This document shows positions 16,671 to 24,348 of a stretch of DNA of 64,000 bases, one piece after another. The translations under genes and the position numbers were made by a program. A model generated the notes under the pieces. That model was not told the origin of the DNA and did not search any database. It was given only the letters and a program-made list of their open reading frames with translations. This DNA is from Streptomyces sp. NBC_01471. GTDB lineage: Bacteria; Actinomycetota; Actinomycetes; Streptomycetales; Streptomycetaceae. The stretch spans positions 4,609,001-4,673,000 of the forward strand of contig NZ_CP109450.1 in NCBI RefSeq assembly GCF_041438865.1, given 5' to 3'. The stretch's first letter is position 1. The number at the start of each line of letters is the position of its first letter.

Positions 16671-19100
16671 GTGGCGGGCGAGTCCCCCGACAGGTCGGAG
16701 CAGCGGAAGTCGTCAGAGGGGACGACTCCCGGTACGGGCGATCCGAGGCTTGCGGTCTTCCGCTCGGTGCCGGATCCGGAAGCAGGTGCGGTGTCCGGCT
16801 CGCAGTCGGGCGACGCCCGGCTGCGTGAGGCGGTGGCGGCCTGGGTCGCGGGCGCGGACGACCCGTCCGGAGGGCCGGGAGATCCGGACACGGCTGGTGC
16901 GGCTGATGCCTCCGGTACGCCTGGGTCCTCGGGGGAGTCGGGTGCCTCCGGCGAGGACGGCACTCCGGACGCCTCCGAGACCCGCGTGATGCCCGGAACT
17001 CCTGCCGACACGCCCGAAGCGGGCGACGAGGACGGCGAGACGGGCAAGGACGGCGCGGAGCCGGGCACGCTGACTGCGGGCGAGGGCGCTCAGGGCGCTG
17101 CCGACGCCGCATCCGCCCCCGGCGCATCCAAGAGCGCTCCGGAGGGCTCGGAGGCGCACACGGACGCTTCGGGCGGTGCGGACGGCCCTGCTGAGGCGGG
17201 CGCCGACGCGGCCTCTGGCGACGCACCGGAGGGTGACGCCGCCAAGACCGAGCCCAAGGCGGGGCTCAAGGCCGAGCCCAAGGCGGGGCTCAAGGCCGAG
17301 CCCAAGGCCGGGGCGGACTCCGGCGCCGACGAAGCGGGCCTGCCGGACGCGAAGCCGGACGCGAAGCCGGACGCGAAGGCGGAACCCAAGGCGGAACCCA
17401 AGGAAGACGTCGCAGACGCAAAGGTCGCCCACAAGGGCGAGCCGAAGGCCGAGGAGAAGTCAGGCAAGAAGGACGCCCCGGAGGCCGGTGAGAAGGACGC
17501 CCCGGAGGCCGACGGGAAGTCCGAGAAGAAGAACGCGCCGAAGGGCGACCCGGAGGCCGACGACGAGCCGGTCGATCAGCCCACCGGTATCTTCCGCGTC
17601 CCGTCCCGCCCGGTGGTCGACCAGCCCACCACCACGCTGAAGCGCAGCACCTTCGTGCCGCTGCGGCCCGACGACGTACCCGGTGAGCGGAGGAAGCCGA
17701 AGCCCGCGCCGGTCCCGTCGCCCGCCAGGCCTCCGGCCGAGGTTCCGGCCGCGACCGGCGCGGTCGGCGCCGCGCAGCCGCCCATCGTCGAGCCGACCCG
17801 GCAGGTGCCACTGCCTCCCAAGCCGCCGCTCGACCTCCTCGCCGAGCTGACCAACAGGCCGACTCCGGCGGAGACACCGACGCGCACGGTCGTCAGGCGC
17901 TTGAAGATCTGGACGCCGCTGGTCGCCCTGCTGGTGATCATCTTTGCAGCCGTACAGGCTTTCCGGCCGCTCCCTGACCCGAGCCTGACCCTGACCGCAG
18001 CACCGTCCTACTCCTTCGGCGGGTCCAAGGTCTCGCTGCCCTGGCCGAACGAGGGCCAGGGGCAGATCTCGGTGGCCGGGCTCGGCGCCGTGGACAGCTT
18101 CGGGGCCGAGAAGCCCGTGCCGATCGCGAGCATGGCCAAGTCGATGACCGCGTACCTGATCATGCAGGCCCACCCCATGAAGCCCGGTGCGAAGGGTGCC
18201 TCCATTCCCGTCGACGCCACAGCGGAGAAGGAAGGCCACTACGACAAGAGCGACAACGAGTCGACCCTCAACACCATCAAGAAGGGCGACGTCCTCTCCG
18301 AGAAGGACGCGCTCAGCGCGATCATGATCCCGTCGGCGAACAACGTCGCGCGGCTGCTCGCCCGCTGGGACGCGGGCTCGGAAGCGGCGTTCGTGAAGAA
18401 GATGAACGACACCGCCAAGAAGCTCGGGATGACGCAGACGAAGTACACCGACCCCTCGGGGCTGACCGCCTCCACGGTCAGCACAGCCGCCGACCAGGTG
18501 AAGCTGGGCCAGGAGCTCGTGAAGATGACGGCGCTGATGGACATCACCAAGCTGCCGAGCTGGACCGACCCGTCGGGCAAGACCTGGAACAACTTCAACC
18601 GGCTGGTCCCCTACAACAACACGCTCGGCATCAAGACCGGTTCCACCACCAACGCCGGCGCCAGCCTGCTCTTCGCCGCGAAGCAGCAGGTCGGCGGCAC
18701 GACGCAGTACATCGTCGGAGCCATCCTCTCGCAGCACAAGACGCCGATCATCGACACGGTGAACGCGGTGAGCAAGACGGCGCTCCTGGCCACGCAGTCC
18801 GCGCTGACGTCGCGGAACGTGGTCAAGAAGGGACAGGTCGTCGGGTACGTGGACGACGGGCTCGGCGGACAGACCCCGGTCGTCGCCACCAAGGACTTCG
18901 AGGCGGCCGGCTGGGCCGGTCTGAAGGTCGACATCAAGATCGGCTCCGGCAGCAGCACGATCCCGCACACGGCGAAGGCCGGAACGGTCGTCGGCCAGCT
19001 GACAGTCGGCTCAGGTCCCGGCAAGGTGACCGCACCGGTCGCGCTCCAGAAGGACCTCCCCGAGCCCGGCTTCGGCGCGAAGCTGACCCGCGTCGGCTGA
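16671..19100 (+). CDS. D-alanyl-D-alanine carboxypeptidase with long N-terminal tail
   Basis: Peptidoglycan DD-carboxypeptidase (peptidase S11, PBP5-like), 809 residues. Residues 1-405 are a low-complexity Glu/Asp/Pro/Ala/Lys-rich cytoplasmic region with KAEPKAG and DAKP repeats. A single membrane anchor follows (about 408-430, LVALLVIIFAAVQAF). The extracellular catalytic domain has SMAK (S487, K490), SAN (S555-N557) and KTG (K655-G657), then a beta-rich C-terminal domain. Typical enzymes are ~400 residues, so the tail doubles the protein. The GTG start at 16671 has GGAGG 5-6 bases upstream. It is followed by a strong terminator at 19145. Confidence 0.92.
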   Translation: MAGESPDRSEQRKSSEGTTPGTGDPRLAVFRSVPDPEAGAVSGSQSGDARLREAVAAWVAGADDPSGGPGDPDTAGAADASGTPGSSGESGASGEDGTPDASETRVMPGTPADTPEAGDEDGETGKDGAEPGTLTAGEGAQGAADAASAPGASKSAPEGSEAHTDASGGADGPAEAGADAASGDAPEGDAAKTEPKAGLKAEPKAGLKAEPKAGADSGADEAGLPDAKPDAKPDAKAEPKAEPKEDVADAKVAHKGEPKAEEKSGKKDAPEAGEKDAPEADGKSEKKNAPKGDPEADDEPVDQPTGIFRVPSRPVVDQPTTTLKRSTFVPLRPDDVPGERRKPKPAPVPSPARPPAEVPAATGAVGAAQPPIVEPTRQVPLPPKPPLDLLAELTNRPTPAETPTRTVVRRLKIWTPLVALLVIIFAAVQAFRPLPDPSLTLTAAPSYSFGGSKVSLPWPNEGQGQISVAGLGAVDSFGAEKPVPIASMAKSMTAYLIMQAHPMKPGAKGASIPVDATAEKEGHYDKSDNESTLNTIKKGDVLSEKDALSAIMIPSANNVARLLARWDAGSEAAFVKKMNDTAKKLGMTQTKYTDPSGLTASTVSTAADQVKLGQELVKMTALMDITKLPSWTDPSGKTWNNFNRLVPYNNTLGIKTGSTTNAGASLLFAAKQQVGGTTQYIVGAILSQHKTPIIDTVNAVSKTALLATQSALTSRNVVKKGQVVGYVDDGLGGQTPVVATKDFEAAGWAGLKVDIKIGSGSSTIPHTAKAGTVVGQLTVGSGPGKVTAPVALQKDLPEPGFGAKLTRVG

Positions 19101-19144
19101 GCCTCCGGCCGGGGCGCCCGGCCGGGCGCCCGAGTGAGCACCCA

Positions 19145-19185
19145 GGGCTGCCCCCGCCGGCCTTCACGACCGGCGGGGGCAGCCC
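19145..19185 (+). terminator. Strong terminator after DD-carboxypeptidase gene
   Basis: Perfect 16-bp stem (19145-19160 with 19170-19185), 9-base loop, followed by GTTTCGT. Confidence 0.85.
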
Positions 19186-19261
19186 GTTTCGTACGTGTTA
19201 GCGTCGCTGGGCAACTCTGGGCGCGGGGACTGCGTCCTCCTTCGCAGGAGAGCGAGCCTTG

Positions 19262-21145
19262 GTGACCACTGCAGACCCGATACGTGAAGAAGGCAGAGAA
19301 AGCCCCCGTGACGGGGGCCGTACCGGCCTGCTCTCACGGGGTGACGGGCCGGGGCAGCGCCCCTCGGACCGGATGCCGTGGTCGTGGCTGGCCGCCCACC
19401 CCGTCGTCACCGCGACCGCCGTGGCCGCCGTCGCGCACATCCTCTGGTTCTTCTTCTTCGCCAACAGTGGCGGCGACCTCGCGGCGCAGGACGCCTGGGC
19501 CGAGTTCGTCGGCCGCCACCCGGCGTCCGCGTACAACCTCGCCTGGTACGGCGGGATGCACCCCGTCTCGTACAGCGTGGTCTCGCCGTATCTGATGTCC
19601 GTGCTCGGGGTCCGTACGACGATGATGATCGCCGGGACGGTCTCGGCCGCGCTGACCGCGCTGATCCTCGTCCGGCTGCGTGCCGTCCGCAATCCGCTGC
19701 TGTGTGCGCTCGCCGCCGACTTCGCGTTCCTCTGCAACGCGCTGTCCGGGCGGGTCACGTTCGGCCTCGGCACGATGTTCGCGGTGGGCGCGGTGGCCGC
19801 TGTCTTCTGCTGGCCGCGCCGGTGGCGCGAGCGCCGCTGGGCGAAAGCCTGGGTCGCCGCCCCGCTCGCCGGGATCGCGACCGCGAGCAGCCCGGTGGCC
19901 GGGCTCTTCCTGGGCGTGATCGCCGCAGCGCTGTTCCTCAACAAGCGGCGGCCCGGAGCCTATGCGCTGGGGCTCGCCCCGGTCGCCGTCGTCGCGCTGT
20001 CCGCCTGGCTGTTCCCGTTCTCCGGCACCCAGCCGATGTCGGTGGGCACGGCTTCGCTGCCCTTCCTGTACGGCGTGTTCATCCTCTTCCTGGTCCCCAA
20101 GGAGTGGCGGACGGTCCGGACGGGCGCGGCCGTCTACGCGCTGGGCGTCATCCTGACATGGCTGATCAACTCGCAGATCGGCTCGAACGTCTCCCGCCTG
20201 CCGATGGTCTTCGCCGGGGTGGTGCTGCTCGCGGCGCTGCCGTACACGGTGCCGAAGTCACGCAAGTGGTACGCGGTGGTGATCGCGTTCGTCGGGCTCA
20301 ATGTGTGGATCGGCTTCAAGGGCGTCGACGACGTGGTGCGCACCGCCCCCGCCGCCTCCTGGACCCGCGAACTCGCCCCGCTGGTCAACGAACTCCAGAA
20401 GCACGGCGCGGACAAGGGCCGGGTCGAGGTCGTCCCGGCCAAGAGCCACCGGGAGGCGTCCGCGCTCTCCCCGTACGTCAATCTCGCCCGCGGCTGGAAC
20501 CGCCAGGCCGACATGGAGCGCAACCCGCTCTTCTACGACGACACGCTCGACTCCGTCAATTACCGGGCCTGGCTGTCCCGCTGGGCGGTGCGGTACGTCG
20601 TCCTGCCCACGGGCACGCCGGACACCGGGGCCGGCCAGGAGGAGAAGCTCGTCCAGGACGGCCTGCCGTATCTGAAGCGGCTCTGGGGCGACCAGAACTG
20701 GCAGCTGTTCGCGGTCGACCGGCCGACGCCGATGGCCGATCCGCCGGGCACGGTGCAGCGCGCGGAGGAGGGCGAGCTGACCGTCCGGGTGCGGAAGCGG
20801 GGCCGGGTGCTGATCCGGATCCCGTACTCGCCGTGGCTGGGCCTGGTCGACGCCGAGGGCAAGAGCGTCGAGCCGCCGCAGGAGACGGAGGCGTCCAAGG
20901 GGCGTGCCGAGGGTGAGCCGAAGGTCTTCACCAACACGCACGGCTGCCTGGTGAAGACGGAGAAGGACGCGGACGGCGACGAGTGGACGGAACTGCTCGC
21001 CCCGAAGGCCGGTGTCTACCACCTGGCTTCGCCCTACCGGCTGCCGCGCGGGACACCGTGCCCGGACGAACTGCAGGACACCCTGCCCGCGGGCGGCCCG
21101 GGCCAGCACCTGACACCGGGCACCCCGGACTCGGGGCATCCCTGA
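19262..21145 (+). CDS. Polytopic membrane protein, possible GT-C type
   Basis: About 627 residues. A short cytoplasmic N-terminus is followed by roughly 9-10 membrane spans (residues ~45-340) and a large C-terminal extracytoplasmic domain (~350-628). The first loop contains DAWAEFVGRHPASAYNLAWYGG. This plan (spans, then soluble domain, acidic first loop) resembles GT-C membrane glycosyltransferases, but I see no diagnostic motif. The start is GTG 19262, or TTG 19259 which is better spaced from GGAG. It converges on the PGA-like locus but is separated from it by a hairpin. Confidence 0.65.
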   Translation: MTTADPIREEGRESPRDGGRTGLLSRGDGPGQRPSDRMPWSWLAAHPVVTATAVAAVAHILWFFFFANSGGDLAAQDAWAEFVGRHPASAYNLAWYGGMHPVSYSVVSPYLMSVLGVRTTMMIAGTVSAALTALILVRLRAVRNPLLCALAADFAFLCNALSGRVTFGLGTMFAVGAVAAVFCWPRRWRERRWAKAWVAAPLAGIATASSPVAGLFLGVIAAALFLNKRRPGAYALGLAPVAVVALSAWLFPFSGTQPMSVGTASLPFLYGVFILFLVPKEWRTVRTGAAVYALGVILTWLINSQIGSNVSRLPMVFAGVVLLAALPYTVPKSRKWYAVVIAFVGLNVWIGFKGVDDVVRTAPAASWTRELAPLVNELQKHGADKGRVEVVPAKSHREASALSPYVNLARGWNRQADMERNPLFYDDTLDSVNYRAWLSRWAVRYVVLPTGTPDTGAGQEEKLVQDGLPYLKRLWGDQNWQLFAVDRPTPMADPPGTVQRAEEGELTVRVRKRGRVLIRIPYSPWLGLVDAEGKSVEPPQETEASKGRAEGEPKVFTNTHGCLVKTEKDADGDEWTELLAPKAGVYHLASPYRLPRGTPCPDELQDTLPAGGPGQHLTPGTPDSGHP

Positions 21146-21167
21146 CCCGGCCGGCCACCCCTGTGAC

Positions 21168-21191
21168 CCGGGGCGCCGGCAGGCGCCCCGG
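21168..21191. terminator. Bidirectional hairpin between convergent genes
   Basis: Perfect 10-bp GC stem (21168-21177 with 21182-21191) with a 4-base loop. It lies between the membrane protein (plus) and the NlpC/P60 gene (minus). Confidence 0.7.
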
Positions 21192-21199
21192 ACCAGGTC

Positions 21200-22288
21200 T
21201 CAGATCCGCTTCGCGCTGCGCAGCGTCGCCGCGTAGTACCCGTTGCCGTCGAGGCGGGAGGTGCCGCCCTTGTCGCCGATGGTCGGGCCGTTCACCTCTT
21301 CCCGGCTGGAGACGAAGATCAGGTGGCCGTCCGCGTCGTGGCCCATGTACATGCCGACGTGGTCGAGCCGCTGCCCGGTCCGCTGGTCGAGCTTGAAGAA
21401 GACCAGGTCGCCGGGTTGCAGGACATCGATCGAGGTCGGCCGGTCGGCCGGTGTGATGCCCTTGAGCGGGATGACGTCGGCGCCCAGCTTGGAGCGGGCG
21501 ATGCCGTTCGCGGTACGGGGCAGGCCGTCACCCTGGCCGTCCAGCGGGGCGAGCGGGTAGCGCGCGCGGTAGCCGAAGATCGTCCGCATGAACCCGGAGC
21601 AGTCCATCGCCCGGTACCGCGGTTTCTCCGGCTGGCGGGTGACACCGTTGCGGAAGGTGTAGGGGATGCCGAGGTAGTCGAAGAAGTCAGACTGTTCGAG
21701 GCGCAGGTCGTTGCCCTCGCTGCCGTCGGGGTTGATCGGCCCGAAGTTCGCGTCCCCCGCGTACGGGACGCCCTCGTCGTCCTTCTTGACCGGCGCCCCT
21801 TCCACGTACTGGAAGGCGAACGCGAAGAGGTCGTCCTCCTCGCTGCCGTAGTACTTCTTGAACCAGTCCTGGAACCACTGCTGCTTCTCGGCGCCCTTCT
21901 TCCACTTCTCGGGCATCAGCCGCACCCAGCTCTCGGTGACGACCCGGGACTTGGTGTTGGCGGGCTCGGCGAACGTGCGGGAAGGGCCGGTGAGCGTCGC
22001 GGTGCGGGCCGCGTCGGTGAAGGTGGCGAGCACCTTGCCGTCGGTGTCGCGCAGGACCGTGCGGGCGGGCGAGTTGAGCCGTTCCCAGGTCTTCCCGGCC
22101 TTCAGCGAGTCGCCCGCCGTGTGCAGCCCCGGTTTGTCGGTGACGGCCTGGACGGCGGGCGCCTTGGCCTGCTCGTCCTTGCGCAGCTCCACTGTGCAGT
22201 ACGCGCTGCCCGCGAGCAGCGCGACGACGGCGGTGGCGTGCAGGACCTTGCGGCCGCGCTTCGACTGCTTGGTACGCGGAGCGGTCAT
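21200..22288 (-). CDS. NlpC/P60-type cysteine hydrolase in PGA-like operon
   Basis: A 362-residue exported protein. An N-terminal signal anchor (about residues 15-33) is followed by an SH3-like region and a C-terminal NlpC/P60 domain. The catalytic Cys230 is in MDCSGFMR, and His310 in LDHVGMYMGHD. NlpC/P60 enzymes cut gamma-D-glutamyl bonds in peptidoglycan or in PGA. It is the last gene of the capA-sensor-pgsB-pgsC unit. Its ribosome site (GAGGTGATCC) overlaps the pgsC stop. I infer that it trims or releases gamma-glutamyl polymer, or remodels wall for export; ordinary DL-endopeptidase is the alternative. Confidence 0.8.
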   Translation of the reverse strand: MTAPRTKQSKRGRKVLHATAVVALLAGSAYCTVELRKDEQAKAPAVQAVTDKPGLHTAGDSLKAGKTWERLNSPARTVLRDTDGKVLATFTDAARTATLTGPSRTFAEPANTKSRVVTESWVRLMPEKWKKGAEKQQWFQDWFKKYYGSEEDDLFAFAFQYVEGAPVKKDDEGVPYAGDANFGPINPDGSEGNDLRLEQSDFFDYLGIPYTFRNGVTRQPEKPRYRAMDCSGFMRTIFGYRARYPLAPLDGQGDGLPRTANGIARSKLGADVIPLKGITPADRPTSIDVLQPGDLVFFKLDQRTGQRLDHVGMYMGHDADGHLIFVSSREEVNGPTIGDKGGTSRLDGNGYYAATLRSAKRI

Positions 22289-22297
22289 GGGATCACC

Positions 22298-22780
22298 TCA
22301 GGCAGACGGAAGGGCGCCGAGCAGGATGCCGGCGGTCAGGACGACGTAGGCGAGGAGCGAGACCGAGCCGGTGGCCAGCAGCGTCGCCCCCTTGGGCTGG
22401 CGGACCAGCTGGTAGGCGATGAGGCCGGGAACGATGAAGCCCAGCGTCTGGTTCGCGTACATCAGCGGGAACTCCACCTGGAGCACGATCATCACCGTCG
22501 CCTGGAGGATCACCCCGGTCAGCACCACGGCGGAGAAGAGCCGCTTGCCGTAGAGGATGACGACCTTCTGGAGCAGCAGCACGGAGACGTAGGTGAGGAC
22601 GGTGACCCCGACGACCATCGCGGCGCGCTGGAGATCCTCCACGAGCGTCAGCGCGAGCCAGCCGGGCGTGATCATGCCGCCGGGGGAGAGGTTGGTCGTC
22701 AGATAGCAGACCAGGGAGAACATCAGGCCGAGCGCGATACCGATGGCGGCGATCTCGGGCGTCAGGACGGTGGGGATCAA
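22298..22780 (-). CDS. pgsC: PgsC/CapC poly-gamma-glutamate synthase subunit
   Basis: A 160-residue integral membrane protein with about four spans and the PgsC pattern IGIALGLMFSLVCYLTTNLSPGG-type N-terminus, then ITPGWLAL. In Bacillus PgsC works with PgsB in the PGA polymerase complex. The gene starts with TTG (22780-22778), overlapping the pgsB stop as TTGA, which strongly implies translational coupling. Length and order match the pgsBC pair. The polymer made here (PGA or another gamma-linked peptide) is inferred. Confidence 0.85.
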   Translation of the reverse strand: MIPTVLTPEIAAIGIALGLMFSLVCYLTTNLSPGGMITPGWLALTLVEDLQRAAMVVGVTVLTYVSVLLLQKVVILYGKRLFSAVVLTGVILQATVMIVLQVEFPLMYANQTLGFIVPGLIAYQLVRQPKGATLLATGSVSLLAYVVLTAGILLGALPSA

Positions 22781-24342
22781 CGGGGGTCTCCTGCGCTGTT
22801 CTGCCGGTTCTGCTGGTACGGGTCGTGCGTCTGGTGCGGGTGCTGCGGCTGGTACGGGACCGGGTACGTCTGGTCCGGGTACGCCTGGTCCGGGTACGCC
22901 TGGTCCGGATGGGACCCCTCCGGGTACGCCCGGCCCGGGTGCACGGCCGGTTCGAACATGCCGCGTGGCTGGGGCTGTTGCTCGTCCTGCTGGTACGACT
23001 GGTGGTGCGGCTGATACCGGTTCTCGTACGCCTCCGGGTAGGGCGCGTACGGGTCCAGATGCGGCCGGTACTGCTGGAGCGCCGCAGTCTCGTCGTGCCG
23101 GGGGTGGTCCGGGTCCTGCGGACCGTGCTGTTCCGGTACGGCCGGCTCCGCGTCCGGGGTCTCGTCGGGCGGGAGTTCGGCGAGGTGCTCCAGGAGCAGT
23201 TCGCCCTGGCCGTGGATGTTCCCGATGGCGATGAGCGAGGAGTCGGGGCCGAGCTGCCCGAGCAGCGCCGCCATGAACTCGTCCGGGTCACGCCGGTCGC
23301 CGCCGAGGTCGACCGCGCGGTCGCGCCACTCGGCCGGTATCGCGTCGATGGCGCTCTTCGCCGGGTGGCCGATGACGAAGACCTTGTCGGGCTGGAGATC
23401 GGGGATGATCTCGCCCATCTGGCCGTTGCGCTCGACGCGGTCGGGGCGGCAGTTGATGACGACGTGCAGCGGGCGGTGCACGGCGCCCAGGTCGAGCAGC
23501 TGGTTGACGTTCATCAGCGTCGACTCGGGGTCGTTGGCCGCGAAGACGTTGGCGAACCTGAGCTTCTTGCCGTCGGGCGTCAGATAGCGCTCGACGGAGA
23601 GGACACCCGGGTCCGGCGGGGCGTCGTACATCCCCTTGAGCGCCGTCTCCCGCTCCACGCCGAGGAGTTCGGCGACCTTCAGCGCGATGGCCACGTTCTC
23701 CTTGAACGTGAACCAGCTGAAGCCGCGCAGCTCCTCGTCGCTGACCGTCTCCGGGTCGGCGTAGACCAGCTCGCAGTCCCGGGCGTCGGCCTCCTCCTGG
23801 AGGATCGCGAACCGGTCGACCTCGGCGGTGACACAGATCCCGCCCTCCGGCATGGAGCGGCAGAGCGAGCGCGCCACGTCGTCCAGGGTCGGGCCCATCT
23901 CGGCCAGATGGTCCTCGCGGACGTTGCAGAGCACGCCGATCGTGGAGCGGATCAGCTTGGACTGGTTGATCTCCTGGAGCGCGGGCATCACCGCCATGCA
24001 CTCGATGACCAGAGCCTGCGGATCGTAGGACGCGGCGCGGCGCACGATGCCGATCTGCTCCACCACATTGGCCAGGCCGAACTTCCGGTAGACCGGCTCC
24101 TCGGTGGCGTCGGGGTGGATGAACCGGGCGGCGGTGCCGGTGGTCTTGGCGACGGTCACCAGATCCCCGCCGCGCAGCGCGCCCGCGCAGAGCCGGGTGA
24201 TGGAGGACTTGCCGCGGATGCCGTTGACCAGGACCCGGGAGGGGATCCGCTCCAGGTTGACGAAGTGGCGGCGCTGCTCGACGATGCCCGCAACCAGCAG
24301 GATCGCGCAGCAGACCACCAGCACGGTGTAGAGGAACAGCAC
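22777..24342 (-). CDS. pgsB: PgsB/CapB poly-gamma-glutamate ligase subunit
   Basis: ATP-dependent Mur-ligase-like amide ligase, 521 residues. It has an N-terminal membrane anchor (1-20), the P-loop NGIRGKSSITR at 40-50, and KTTGTAARFI and NVREDHLAEMG further on, all as in PgsB/CapB. Residues ~390-521 are an extra Pro/Gln/Tyr/His-rich tail with DQAYP repeats, absent from the ~390-residue Bacillus enzyme. It starts with GTG; the upstream sensor gene ends 7 bases away. Confidence 0.88.
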   Translation of the reverse strand: MLFLYTVLVVCCAILLVAGIVEQRRHFVNLERIPSRVLVNGIRGKSSITRLCAGALRGGDLVTVAKTTGTAARFIHPDATEEPVYRKFGLANVVEQIGIVRRAASYDPQALVIECMAVMPALQEINQSKLIRSTIGVLCNVREDHLAEMGPTLDDVARSLCRSMPEGGICVTAEVDRFAILQEEADARDCELVYADPETVSDEELRGFSWFTFKENVAIALKVAELLGVERETALKGMYDAPPDPGVLSVERYLTPDGKKLRFANVFAANDPESTLMNVNQLLDLGAVHRPLHVVINCRPDRVERNGQMGEIIPDLQPDKVFVIGHPAKSAIDAIPAEWRDRAVDLGGDRRDPDEFMAALLGQLGPDSSLIAIGNIHGQGELLLEHLAELPPDETPDAEPAVPEQHGPQDPDHPRHDETAALQQYRPHLDPYAPYPEAYENRYQPHHQSYQQDEQQPQPRGMFEPAVHPGRAYPEGSHPDQAYPDQAYPDQTYPVPYQPQHPHQTHDPYQQNRQNSAGDPR

Positions 24343-24348
24343 GGCCGG

